Origin: Siphonodentalium dalli
Lineage: Eukaryota; Mollusca; Scaphopoda; Gadilida; Siphonodentaliidae
Direction of reading: 5' to 3'
DNA length: 64,000 bases
Assembly (NCBI GenBank): GCA_032622095.1
Contig: CP136061.1
Location: forward strand, 83,982,324 to 84,046,323
Shown here one piece after another: positions 21,496 to 31,815 of the stretch. Positions within the stretch are counted from its first letter, which is position 1, and each line of letters opens with the position of its first letter. A program made the translations under genes and the position numbers. The notes beneath the pieces were generated by a model. The model ran no database searches and was not told where the DNA came from. It saw only the letters and a program-made list of their open reading frames with translations.

Positions 21496-21500
21496 ACATT

Positions 21501-22036
21501 ACTACTACTTTACATGAACGACAAGGAAGCATAACCGCCCCAAAACCGCTATAAAGATCCGAATGCAAAATGCCTACTCCCCCCACATTACAACACTTGT
21601 CCAGGTACCGTATGTTGTCGTGAGTGAAATACGCTGTCCGATCGGGCGCGGACAAAAACGGCTGTGTGAGAGTCAGAACCCGTTGACCTTGTTGTGCGGG
21701 TAAACCCTCAATGTTCTCATGATCTTCCTGAGATCTTGAAAAGGAATGGCATGAAGTTCTTACATATTAATTTGCTTCTTGCTTTGGTGGGATCCACCCC
21801 ATGCAAAGTAGGCAAACACATACTGTGCATGGGCATATATCAATCTCACAAACTCTACAAACGCCATTCAGCAGAATTACGGTATTCAATAGTGGGTTGT
21901 AGGAGAGGGCCGACGGCTCTTTTAAATCTTCCCGGGTATCATCCCAAACTCCAAACTTGGGCTTACGTGTTAATCGTAGGAGTCTCATTCATGTAGTATC
22001 TGTGGGAATCCACCTTAAGTGCAACAGCCATGGCCA
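21501..22036. other. Intergenic with retroelement debris
   Basis: Apart from the endonuclease N-terminal fragment at 21694-21789, no gene is recognised. Confidence 0.4.
21694..21789 (+). pseudogene. Non-LTR endonuclease N-terminal fragment
   Basis: The frame reads LPEILKRNGMKFLHIN and resembles the first beta strand of AP-type endonucleases of non-LTR elements (usual pattern K-G-x-x-F-x-H-x-N). What would follow, a KRDELKIL stretch, occurs 2.3 kb to the right at 24077. The homology is short. Confidence 0.4.
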
Positions 22037-22250
22037 AGTAATGCCCTAAATAATCGACTCATTAACAACAGCAGAATTATATGGGTAACTTTTCAGGATT
22101 TAGTCGGAAATATGGCCTCTTGCCATGCATAGGAAATCTCTCACTGAGAGCTTTCCAATAAATGGCAACAAGTCATAATTTCCGACTAAATCCTGAAAAG
22201 TTACTAATAATTATGCTGTCGTTAAGGAGTCGATTATTTAGGGCATTACT
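22037..22250. mobile_element. TA-bounded MITE, CAGTAATGCCC family, copy 1
   Basis: The ends are AGTAATGCCCTAAATAATCG on both strands and the interior is mostly palindromic (AACTTTTCAGGATTTAGTCG mirrored). Non-coding. The best copy (62504-62669) shows TA target duplications and a CAG start, pointing to the Tc1/mariner group. Confidence 0.75.
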
Positions 22251-22562
22251 GTGCGTGACCTCGGATAGCAAGTCGACCAGTGTTGATTATCGATAGCCTG
22301 AAAGGTGACCAGCACGCGGACGACGGAGTAACCGTGCGTGTGTATTGGCTTGTGATAGTCAATGGGAGTTGTGTGAAAGGCATATGTGTCCGGTCGCGAT
22401 ATGTGTAGGAACCAGCTGGTGTCATGTTCTACAACTAGAGGCCAATATAGGCTGTCGGTAGATGTTCCTATTCGTGTCATTCACGTTCCCGGTCACTCAG
22501 GGGATGGACGTGCCAGCTAATCCTAAAGTGGCCGTTGATTTTTCTGTCGGGCTTGGCTGACC
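22251..22562. other. GC-richer sequence 5' of an open frame
   Basis: Composition changes to GC-richer at about 22250. Short open stretches in all three plus frames could be decayed coding sequence, but no family is recognisable. It is probably part of the same unit as the frame at 22563. Confidence 0.35.
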
Positions 22563-23340
22563 ATGGGTGATTTAATCCCCAGCCAAGTCCGCAACGTGCT
22601 GAGCGGTTACCAATCTGCCGACTGTATTAGCTGGTCTCTCCACGCTAATACGGGCAGATTGGACGTGGTTTTGAGGTTCCAGGCCACTCCGGTAGAACCC
22701 TTTACCGGCCGTGGCCTGTGTGGACCTACCGGACTCCACCGGAAAGGGGCTTCCAATGTCGCCGGGAAGAGGAAGAAGACCCCCTCAAGGCGCCGCCGAG
22801 ATGCTATCAGGAGGGCTAAGTGGAAATGGGGAACGAGTTCCCTCCCACTTGGCCTCTGTGCCAAAAAATCTGCCTGCGGCCGATGTCACCACCACCACCG
22901 ACAGGGACAGGGACGCTGTTGCCAACCCGGATGTCTCTGCCGTCGACGAGGACCGCGGAAAGGGCGACGCCGACGTCACTCCGGACGTCCACATCGCTGT
23001 CTTCGATGTGGAGCTGGGAACACCACCTAACCAGTCTCCACCAGGGGCGGAATCGAACATCTCCGTCCCTCCGACGCCGATATACATGGAGAGGCCGGCG
23101 TCGCCTACTGAAGAAGATGGGAAAACAACACACATTACAGTAAAAGAGTGGGAACCAATAACGAAAGAAATGGAACTGGCATTTGAAAAGGAACAAGAAG
23201 CACAACACAGAAAATTTGAGAAAGAACAAAAATAACATGAGAGGAAAATAGAACAACTCATGAGCCAGTTCCATCAGAGTCAGACATCACCCCCATCTTC
23301 AACGGAGAAGCCAAATCCCAAGAAAAAAATGAAAAAAAAA
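22563..23340 (+). pseudogene. Basic, possibly nucleic-acid-binding protein, frameshifted; family unknown
   Basis: The ATG at 22563 has good context (GACCATGGG). The first frame reads through SWSLHANTGRLDVVLRF to a highly basic KRKKTPSRRRRDAIRRAKWK and then loses sense near 22820. The reading continues in another frame (about 22815-23234) as an acidic, Pro/Ser-rich stretch and an EKEQEAQHRKFEKEQK coiled coil, then a TAA and a lysine-rich tail. An AATAAA lies at 23386-23391. The basic TPSRRRRD motif recalls gag-like or ORF1-like proteins of invertebrate retroelements, but this is from memory and weak. GC content and codon use differ from the surroundings. Confidence 0.4.
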
Positions 23341-23589
23341 TAATAACAAACTCTTGAAAAATTGCTTCTTTTTTATGTTTTATGAAATAAAGCTGAACAT
23401 GAGGGGTTAGGGAAAGGGCATCTCGGCCCTTGCGATGATCCCGGGGTTAGCCCCCCAAACCACAAACCCTGCTGCCTATTCGTGGGACCGTTCAGCACTG
23501 AGACACCGCGGACATATATAGATGCTTGTGTAGCGGTCGCGTTGTAAATATAGAAGGCCGATGACTTCTCTGATCGAGAGGTCTAGATC

Positions 23590-23696
23590 TCTTGGTCACG
23601 GCCGTTAGACGCTTTGTGTGATCACCGAAGTTAAGCAAGGTCAGGCCCGGTTAGTACTTGGATGGGTGACCGGCTTGGGATATCGGATGCTGCCAA
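23590..23696 (+). pseudogene. 5S rRNA-like sequence
   Basis: The 3' two-thirds match eukaryotic 5S rRNA closely: GATCACCGAAGTTAAGCAAG, then TCAGGCCCGGTTAGTACTTG and GATGGGTGACCG. These cover the A-box, intermediate element and C-box of the internal RNA polymerase III promoter. The first 40 bases are divergent. It could be a 5S pseudogene or the head of a 5S-derived SINE. Confidence 0.65.
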
Positions 23697-23827
23697 CTTT
23701 CGGTGTGACTCCCGCACTTCTCTCCCTTGCTCTGTTACACTGGGGGCTCGTCCGCTCCTCGGAGTCTGTGTCATGATGCGTTGGATGCGTTGAATCTCAA
23801 AAAGAACGGGGAGTGGTGTAGCGGCTG

Positions 23828-23880
23828 CGCCCGGTTAGTACTTGGATGGGTGACCGGCTTGGGATATCGGGTGCTGCCAA
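23828..23880 (+). pseudogene. Second, partial 5S rRNA-like sequence
   Basis: CCCGGTTAGTACTTGGATGG and GTGACCGGCTTGGG recur, followed by the same non-5S tail as the first copy (TGCTGCCAACTTTCGGTG). The A-box half is deleted; GTGTAGCGG precedes both copies. The pair therefore arose as a tandem duplication with one internal deletion. Confidence 0.65.
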
Positions 23881-23890
23881 CTTTCGGTGC

Positions 23891-23935
23891 GACTTCCCTC
23901 TCTCTCTCTCTCTCTCACTCTCTCTCTCTCGTTCT
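23891..23935. repeat. (CT)n microsatellite
   Basis: A run of CT dinucleotides with one CA interruption follows the second 5S-like copy. Confidence 0.9.
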
Positions 23936-24076
23936 GTTACACTTGTATTGAGTCGCGTATCTTGACTGTTTTATACATGGTGATGTATTTCTGTCATTAC
24001 CGTACATGGTTTCTATATCAACCTGCATGTGTTTGTCAATCTTTGCCTCGTATAACCCCAAAGATACGACATTCAT

Positions 24077-24323
24077 AAGAGAGATGAATTGAAGATCTTG
24101 GTACTTGAAATTAAGCCTGCTGTCTTGGTCGTAACTGAAACATGGTTAGATAACTCTCAGTGACTCTTCGATACTCCTTCCAAACTACTCCTTTATAAGG
24201 ACAGACAGTGGAGTTTTGTAAAGAATGGGGGCTTTCTGAGGGTTGAAACCATCATTCTGGGAGACTTTAATGCAGACGAAACTCCCTATATATCTAGTTA
24301 TCTGAAGCGCTGCTCGAAGACCT
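24077..24323 (+). pseudogene. Non-LTR endonuclease fragment
   Basis: KRDELKILVLEIKPAV continues into LVVTETWLDNS, the second endonuclease motif. After an internal deletion VETIILGDFNADET supplies the GDFN motif. The piece ends at a TTAA where MITE copy C is inserted. With the fragment at 21694 it appears to be one element interrupted by about 2.3 kb of other sequence. Confidence 0.7.
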
Positions 24324-24850
24324 TTAAAGATGGATTGTCTCTTTACATAACAAATTTGAATTAGTTGCGTGGGTATAAAATAATAAATATGAACTGAAAA
24401 CACTGTCCGGAAAGGCTTCTATCAATTAATATTGATTTTATTTCGAATATTTTATTGGGACCGTTTATTTGTCTATTTTTAGAAGAGACCATTCGGGTGA
24501 TACCATATATCGATATAGAGCATTAGGCTGTTCCTATGGCTACGTACCGAACGTCAAATGTCCCAGATTGATTGGTTGTATGGTTTTATTCCATAGTTAT
24601 AAGCGATAATGAGTATAATTAACGTTTATTTGTGACAAAATTCCACAACAAAATTTCTTGTCTCTGCTAACAGTAACCAATATTGTTCGTTAGCTAAATA
24701 ACCACACCTTTTTAGACCAGAAAATATTCGAAATAAAATTAATATTAATCGATAGAAGCATTTCCGGACAGGAGTCTTCGATTCAGATATAATATTTTAT
24801 ACCCCGGTAACTATATAATACATGTTTACAAAGAGATAATCCACCTTTAA
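24324..24850. mobile_element. TTAA MITE, AAGATGG family, copy C
   Basis: Starts TTAAAGATGGATTGTCTC, ends GATAATCCACCTTTAA; full length, non-coding, inserted into the endonuclease fragment. Confidence 0.8.
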
Positions 24851-25018
24851 GAATTAATTAACAGCAAAAAGAGGAACCTGTGATTCCCACGTTGTTTCGG
24901 AGGTTATGGTAGTAGTGTAGTCCCATACTTGGACGCAGTATAGCAGGCAACCCCCAATGCTCTGGCATACGAATGTAAAATATAAAAAGTAGCAACTCAG
25001 ATTCCTGAGTATGTATAA

Positions 25019-25613
25019 TAAGATGGTCTATCTCTTTGTAAACATGTATTATATAGTTACCGGTGTATACAATATCAGATATGAATCGAAGACCCGTCCG
25101 GAAATGCTTCTATCGATAAATATTAATAATATTCGAATATGTTCTGGTCTAAATATGTGTGGTTGTTTAGCTAACGAGCTATATTGGTTATTGTTAACAG
25201 AGACCAGAAATTGTATTGTGTAATTTTGTCACAAATAAACGTTAATTAGACTCAATGATCTATATCGCTATACGGTATCACCTGGATGGTCTATTCTAAA
25301 AATAGAACAATAAAGTGTCCCATTTAATCATCTCATTTTATAATAAATTATCCGAAATAAAATCAATATTAATTGATAGAAGCGTTTCCGGACAGGGGTC
25401 TTCAATTCATATTTATTATTTTATACCCACAAAAATATTTCAAAATTGTTATATATAGAGATAATCCATCTCATTTTATAATAAAATATTCGAAATAAAA
25501 TTAATATTAATTGATAGAAGCTTTTCCGAGCAGGGATTACCACCCCATACGCATTATTTCATACCCAGGAAACTATGTAAAATTTGATATTTAAAGAGAT
25601 AATCAATCTTTGA
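25019..25613. mobile_element. TTAA MITE, AAGATGG family, copy D, rearranged
   Basis: The family runs in the opposite orientation (GTAAACATGTATTATATAG first). A segment of about 137 bp beginning CATCTCATTTTATAATAAA occurs twice in tandem (from 25329 and from 25466), so the element has two right ends. The terminal TTAA motifs are lost. Confidence 0.65.
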
Positions 25614-25790
25614 AAAGGTAAAACTCATCGAACAAACTTATGTATGTACACACAAACTTTCTCACAAAGGTTGATCACAAGAATGGGTTCATTTCTGTTT
25701 CGTCAGGACGGCTGCTGTACTGGATGCTTTCCCACAAATATCACATTAATATGGGCAGTCGTCGGAGTGAATTCTGTTATGACTTGTTAA
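25614..25790 (-). pseudogene. Decayed zinc-finger remnant
   Basis: On the minus strand HNRIHSDDCPY, a stop, then CDICGKASSTAAVLTKQK are recognisable as a C2H2 finger with its linker. It lies directly 3' of zinc-finger gene 1 and was separated from it by MITE copy E. Gene 1 probably once had more fingers. Confidence 0.7.
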
Positions 25791-26351
25791 AGATGGATTA
25801 TCTCTTTAAATAACGAATTTGAAATAGTTGCGTGGGTATAAAATAATAAATATGAACTGAAAACCCCTGTCCAGAAAGGCTTCAATATATCAATTATTAT
25901 CGATTTTATTTCGAATATTTTATTATGAATTGAGACGATTAATTGGGACACTTTATGTGTCTATTTTTAGAACAGACCATTCTGGTGATAGCTTAAGGTG
26001 ATAGCTTATAGCGATAGAGAGCATTAGGCTGTTGCTATGGCTACGTGCCGAACGTCAAATGTCCCAGATTGATTGGTTGTATTGTTTTATTCCATAGTTA
26101 TAAGCATAATGAGTATAATTAATGTTTATTTGGGACAAAATTACGCAATAAAAATTTCTGGTCTCTGTTAACAGTAACTAGTATTGTTCGTTAGCTAAAC
26201 ATCCACACCTTTTTAGACCAGAAAATATTCGAAATAAAATCAATATTAATCGATAGAAGCATTTCCGGACAGGAGTCTTCGATTCAGATCTAATATTTTG
26301 TACCCCGGTAACTAAATAAAACATGTTTACAAAGAGATAATCCACCTTTAA
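25787..26351. mobile_element. TTAA MITE, AAGATGG family, copy E
   Basis: Full-length copy starting TTAAAGATGGATTATC and ending GATAATCCACCTTTAA. Unlike other copies it is flanked by a perfect 45-bp direct repeat (25746-25790 and 26348-26392) that begins and ends with TTAA. Confidence 0.8.
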
Positions 26352-26378
26352 TATGGGCAGTCGTCGGAGTGAATTCTG

Positions 26379-27449
26379 TTATGACTTGTTAATGTCAACA
26401 TGCAAAAACACATCGTTACGGTCGGTCGCAGAATGAATTCTCTTATGTCTCGTCAGGGCACTCGGTATCTTGAATGTTTTCTCGCATATATCGCACGCAT
26501 AGGGGCGATAGCCAGAATGAATCATCTTATGTTTCGTTAGACTGCCCGTGTGAGTAAATGTCTTCTCGCATATATCGCATCGATACGGGCGTTCACCGGA
26601 ATGGACTCTATTATGTTTTGTCAGGTCGCTTGCTGTAGTGAAAGATTTCACGCATACATTGCACTGATACGGTCGATCTCCAGTGTGAATCCTCTTGTGT
26701 GCTATCAAATGTCCGGATATGCTGAATGATTTTTCACAAATATCACATTGATACGGGCGGTCACCAGAGTGGAATCTCTTATGCCTTTTCATGTCGCCTG
26801 AATTAGTGAATGATTTATCGCAAATATCACACTGATACGGTCGATCTCCGGTGTGAATTCTCTTGTGATTAGTTAAACTGCACGACATTGTGAAATATTT
26901 GTCACAAATATCACATTGATATGGGCGGTCGCCTGAATGAATTCTCTTATGTTTCGCCATGGCGCACGATGTACTGAATGCTTTCTCGCATAAGTCACAC
27001 TGATAGGGTCGATCTCCAGTATGAATCCTCATGTGTGAAATCAAATTTCCTGACACGCTGAATGATTTTTCACATATATCACATTGATACGGGCGATCGC
27101 CGGAGTGAATTCTCTTATGTGTTGTCAGGCCGCTTGATTTAGTGAATGATTTCTCGCAAATATCGCACTTATATGGTCGATCTCCAGTGTGAATTCTCGT
27201 GTGTTCAGTCAAACTGCCCAACACTGTGAAAGATTTCATACAAATATCACAACTATATGGGCGATCGCCTGTGTGAATCCGCTTATGTACAGTTAAACTT
27301 CCGGAAGTTTTGAATGATTTTTCACAAATATCACATTGATGTGGTCGGTCACCAGAGTGAATTGATTTGTGTTCTGTGAGACTCTTTGAACTAGTGAATG
27401 CCTTCTTGCATATATCACAAGCGTATGGATGATAATTCGTATGGATCAT
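26379..27449 (-). CDS. C2H2 zinc-finger protein, 12 fingers (gene 1)
   Basis: Twelve consecutive C2H2 fingers (CDIC-x12-H-x3-H type) fill the whole 356-residue product, with linkers TGDRPYQ or SGDRPYQ. There is no KRAB, BTB, ZAD or other partner domain. The first finger starts at about residue 10 (YACDICKKAF) after the ATG at 27447-27449. This start and the word NYHPYACDIC are shared with genes 2 and 3, so the start is well supported. The T/S linker alternation suggests growth by two-finger units. It is probably a nuclear sequence-specific DNA-binding protein. The tail after finger 12 is short (ATDRNDVFLHVDINKS). Confidence 0.9.
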   Translation of the reverse strand: MIHTNYHPYACDICKKAFTSSKSLTEHKSIHSGDRPHQCDICEKSFKTSGSLTVHKRIHTGDRPYSCDICMKSFTVLGSLTEHTRIHTGDRPYKCDICEKSFTKSSGLTTHKRIHSGDRPYQCDICEKSFSVSGNLISHMRIHTGDRPYQCDLCEKAFSTSCAMAKHKRIHSGDRPYQCDICDKYFTMSCSLTNHKRIHTGDRPYQCDICDKSFTNSGDMKRHKRFHSGDRPYQCDICEKSFSISGHLIAHKRIHTGDRPYQCNVCVKSFTTASDLTKHNRVHSGERPYRCDICEKTFTHTGSLTKHKMIHSGYRPYACDICEKTFKIPSALTRHKRIHSATDRNDVFLHVDINKS

Positions 27450-27630
27450 TTTTGGTAGGGACAGTCAGGTCTTAATTCTGTCATGTTGATTAAAAATTAA
27501 TTTATGCAATTCCTAACAAATGTTACAGTGATATGGATTCAACAATATGAGCTAAGATAATTGTTTCACACCGTTGTCGTCGAAAACTAATTTATCTGCA
27601 GTTGTCAAATCCCTTCTTTGTCCGTGTTCT

Positions 27631-27711
27631 CGTCAGAAAATATTTGGTACTGGCCACTGGATACAACTGTTGGGCGTTCAATTCAGTTGGCGTTCAGTCG
27701 CTGTTGAGAGG
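27631..27711 (-). promoter_or_regulatory. Conserved block 5' of zinc-finger gene 1
   Basis: On the plus strand it contains CGTCAGAAAATATTTGGTAC, TGGATAC and CGTTCAATTCAGTTGGCG. Equivalent blocks lie 5' of genes 2 and 3. It starts 182 bp before the ATG and may be promoter or 5' UTR duplicated with the gene. Confidence 0.5.
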
Positions 27712-28520
27712 CCAATAATTGCTCTGTATTGTTGTTTACATGTTGTGTTGGAGTATGATGCCGTTTTAGCTACTAGATCATATCGCGATGTTGTCAGCTG
27801 TGGAGGAAAATACAAAAAATATTCATTTTAGTGGGAATTCATCACACTGCTCGAACATGTACAGTCGTTGGTCTGGCATTGCATGAACCAGCTTGCTAAG
27901 CATTAAAGCCCTTATATTACAGACGGCGATGCGAGCGTCGCGATTTCTGCGTCAATGGCGCCAAAATATTTTTGTGGAAATTCCGTCATCCTACGTAGGG
28001 GTAGATCTTCGCGTTTGTTTTGCGTCTTCAAATGGCAGAAAGTCGATCATCACATATAGTATATATACATATGTGATCGTTTTCCACAAGGGACTGTAGG
28101 CTCATTAGTCCAATTAACACACGTCGAGTCAATGCATTGAAATAGTCTTTTGAATGCAATGTCCATCCATATTCCATACGTTCTGATGCAGTCTTGTTAT
28201 ATAATACTTCATACTTTATATTTCCGGTAGCTATAGGCCTACTATGTTGAATTTGAAGTAGCCATTCTGTTTGCAACGAATTAACTTGGCAATGTTGATC
28301 GATTCCACATCCGGTGACTTCGTCTATCTCCGTCATTGAAAAACCACCCTTCTAGATTCGCTGTGTTGGTACCGCCCACTTTTATCCGTGCCTATATGTC
28401 GAAGCCGGTTTGCAGACAGTTTAACCATTTTTAGAAGCTGTTTTAATTGAATTGTTTTTTAATGCAGTGAAATGTGAAGACTTTGTTCACTTACTGGCTG
28501 ATTGTTTAGGCTTTTATTTG
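27712..28520. other. Intergenic, no gene seen
   Basis: Upstream region of zinc-finger gene 1. An open frame on the minus strand (28028-28336) has no recognised homology and I do not call it. No repeat family member was seen. Confidence 0.4.
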
Positions 28521-29015
28521 TCTACCGCATACGTGCCTTGGAGTCTACCACATACGTGCCTTGGAGTCTACCGCAAACGTGCCTTGGGTTCTACCGCAAA
28601 CGTGCCTTGGATTCTACCGCATACGTGCCTTGGAGTCTACCGCATACGTGCCTTGGAGTCTACCCCATACGTGCCTTGGAGTCTACCACATACGTGCCTT
28701 GGAGTCTACCGCATACGTACCTTGGAGTCTACCGCATACGTGCCTTGGAGTCTACCGCATACGTGCCTTGGATTCAGCCTTGGAGTCTACCGCATACGTG
28801 CCTTGGAGTCTACCGCATACGTGCCTTGGAGTATACCGCATACGTACCTTGGAGTATACCGCATACGTGCCTTGGAGTCTACCGCATACGTGCCTTGGAG
28901 TCTACCGCATACGTGCATTGGAGTCTACCGCATACGTGCCTTGGAGTCTACCGCATACGTGCCTTGGAGTCTATCGCATACGTGCCTTGGAGTCTACCGC
29001 ATACGTGCATTGAAG
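28521..29015. repeat. 23-bp minisatellite, 21 copies
   Basis: The unit TCTACCGCATACGTGCCTTG plus GAG occurs 21 times with a 12-bp partial unit near 28771. Variants such as GTACC, CCCC and AAACG mark individual units. Because 23 is not a multiple of three and no unit contains a stop, all three plus frames are open across the array. Coding is not implied. Confidence 0.95.
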
Positions 29016-30440
29016 TTTCCAGATGAGTGTGTGATGAGATTATGCTAGGTCTAGCTGGGTGGTCAAACTCGACACGCTAAACGGAAATTCCAATACTTCG
29101 ATGTTCATGTGATGGACAAATACAATAACCGACCAGAAGATAGGTGCACATAAAACACTAAGTTATACACATATAAGGTATATGCATCCATTTTTCCAAA
29201 AAACAAATTATAAATTTCCCAGCATCATATCCCCTGCATATCAAGTGAGATGTCATTTTCCCCTAAAAGGTATTACATGAGCCAAACATGTGTTTTTGGC
29301 TATTTTGGATGTAATACACTTTAAGCTGATAACATCTCAGGACCGTGAACCCAATCTTCACTTTCGAGTCACTGTTGACATTTTGTAGACATATCCATGA
29401 CATATCAGTTGTTAAGCTCCAATTGAACTTGAATTGACATATTTTGAAAATAATTACATAGAGAGGATATTTGCCAGGCTGCAATTGGAAATATTTTTTT
29501 TATAAATTGCTGATATCTTCAAACCTAGGTCATTGTGCTTGATACACACAATTCCATAATTTCTAACTATTTCCTTATTAGTCGGTCAATCAGCCCATTA
29601 TCTAGCTTTATTCCATACCATTTTTGTTAGTTTAGTGGAGCAACTTCAGTTATACTAAATGACAAGCAGTCACTATATCGGACTTGTATACTTTAGGTGT
29701 TGTGAGAGTAACAGATCATCTCAGATCAGTTGAAAAACATTCAAATATTTCACTGATTAGTTTGATGCACTGATGACAGTTATTTGCTAGCCATTGATAG
29801 TTACATTAATATTTGGGACATTTGCTCGCTCTTGTTCCGTGCACACAATGATATAGGCTTAAATGTCTTAGTTACATCAGGACAAGTTTGTTAATTTCAA
29901 TTTTACATTTCTCGAAGCTTCTTCCAAAGGGTGTCGGGAAGGAAGTTTTCATCCCGCCATCCCATATGCAACATGCCAAAGCTTAAATTAATGTTATCTC
30001 CACTAAGGCCCATATGATGTCCCAGTAACACAGATATGGTGTTTTAGCAGTTATAATATGTTTAAACTGTTACACATGTCAAATATGGGCACAAAAGGTC
30101 TTTAGTAATAAAACAAAATGCACCTGGTTGTAAAAAAGGCGTTTTTGTTTTGCCTCTCGGACCATATATAGTGGTTTATATTGACCTTAAGATCGTGGTT
30201 ATTTATTTAGTTGTCCTTGGTACATGTAAGCTTTTGGTATGTTCTGGACGTTTTAGAAATAGCCAATAAAACTGTCCTGATGATAAGATGAGAAATTCTA
30301 AATAAAATTTATAACATCATCACATATTTAAGGAACGAGTCTAATGGACTCTTTATTCCGGTACTCACACCACGTGATGTCAGCAGAGTGATAGTCTATA
30401 CAGGAAATTCTGATCGGGAAATTCTACAAATGTTCTTCTC
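29016..30440. other. Intergenic, no gene seen
   Basis: AT-rich sequence with no recognised coding frame, RNA gene or repeat family. Confidence 0.4.
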
Positions 30441-30448
30441 GTGTTAAA

Positions 30449-30885
30449 ATGTACTTATTTCACATGTTTGTATCTCCTCTATACTGTGCTCACCTTTGGG
30501 TGAATTACACCAAATGTTGTTTTAATAAGTTAACAGTATGTTTTAATAATGCATATAGGAAGTTAATGGGATATGAAAGAGCGTGCAGTGCCAGTGGAAT
30601 GTTTGTGAATGACAGAATGTGTTCGATTTCAGTGTTAGTGCGCAAGGGTGTGTATGGGTTCCGAGAGAGAACGTCTAATTCTACAAATAAGATACTATAT
30701 GCCATTTATTATTCTGATTTGTTATTCAGCTCATACTTATTTCGTCATTGGAAGAATCTACATTATATATAATCTTTAATATAATCTCTATTATAATGTA
30801 ACATATGTATGCTAAATTGTGATATACTATATGGGCGCTTTATGCCTGGTACAAAATAAATAATAATGATAATAATAATATACGT
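30449..30885 (+). pseudogene. 5'-truncated non-LTR retrotransposon, reverse transcriptase C-terminus and tail
   Basis: The frame 30449-30772 contains SPLYCAHLWVNYTK, CSASGMFVNDRM, LVRKGVYGFRER and SYLFRHWKNL. This is the C-terminal region of a widespread invertebrate non-LTR polyprotein. After the stop comes GGGCGCTTTATGCCTGGTAC and an AAATAATAATGATAATAATA tail, so the 3' end is intact and the element inserted as a 5'-truncated copy. Confidence 0.75.
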
Positions 30886-31815
30886 TCGTCGAAGTCCTTC
30901 AAGGATTCTGCTTCGATTATGATATATAATTGATACAAACTTTATCGGACATGAATCCTCGATTGATATATATTATTTTATACCCCGTAATATAAAACTT
31001 TCTGGGAAGATATAGACCATCATTAATCATAGTGCTCATCTGAGAAAACAAATTGTCACAAATATCATATCGATATGGGAGGTAGCGGGTATCAATTTGG
31101 TTATGTTTCGTTAGAACACTTGCTGTCAAGCTAAATTTCAAGACGATGTGAAAGCAGCAGATGTCACAACTATACATGCGATAATATGGAGTGAGTCATT
31201 CTATGTTTCACCAGGTTGCTGGAGTGGGTGCCTTCTCGCATATATCGCACCGAAACGGCCGATCAGCAGTTTGAATATTTTTATGTAAAAACTGCTCGAG
31301 TCATAGATCATGCCATGAATTCTACTCTGGTTACGCCCGTAGATATCATATTCCACCAGTACAAAACCTGGGAACTTTTTGAAGTTTTGACAGGTAATCT
31401 TGTAAAGTAAAAATAACGCGAGGAATATATCTCTTAGTTATTATCTGTTCCTTAATAATGTAATTCACTGTAGGCGAAGGTCTCAACTCGAAATTTCACG
31501 ATTTAAGTGACTTTGTGAGTAGAGTTTAATATATGCCCGGGGACTAAAAAAAACAGGAACCGGGAATGAATCCCCTTCAGAACCGGGAACTGAGAACGTT
31601 CCAGGGAAAAGTATGGCTTGTATGCACAAGTTGTACAACATATATTTTATTGTGGACCTCCAGTTTGGAGAAGAATATGTATAGTTCATATAAATGTTAT
31701 AAAAATATACAAAGTGTTTGCGGAGTGGGTCCGCCGTGATATGTCTACTGTCTCGTATAGCTCAAGTATGCCCATTTCGATGTGAGATCCGAGGTCGACA
31801 TTCGAGCGTCATGGG

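Noticed and set aside
22464-22517. VIHVPGHSGD peptide resembling the end of an RNase H domain
   Set aside because: Too short, and stops surround it on both sides.
22607-23274. Several minus-strand frames over the GC-rich ORF
   Set aside because: They are low-complexity shadows (Ser-, Phe- and Gly-rich) of the plus-strand sequence with no motif.
28452-29048. Three long overlapping plus-strand frames of 150-198 codons
   Set aside because: They are all produced by the 23-bp minisatellite; the same peptide appears in all three frames, so there is no evidence for a gene.
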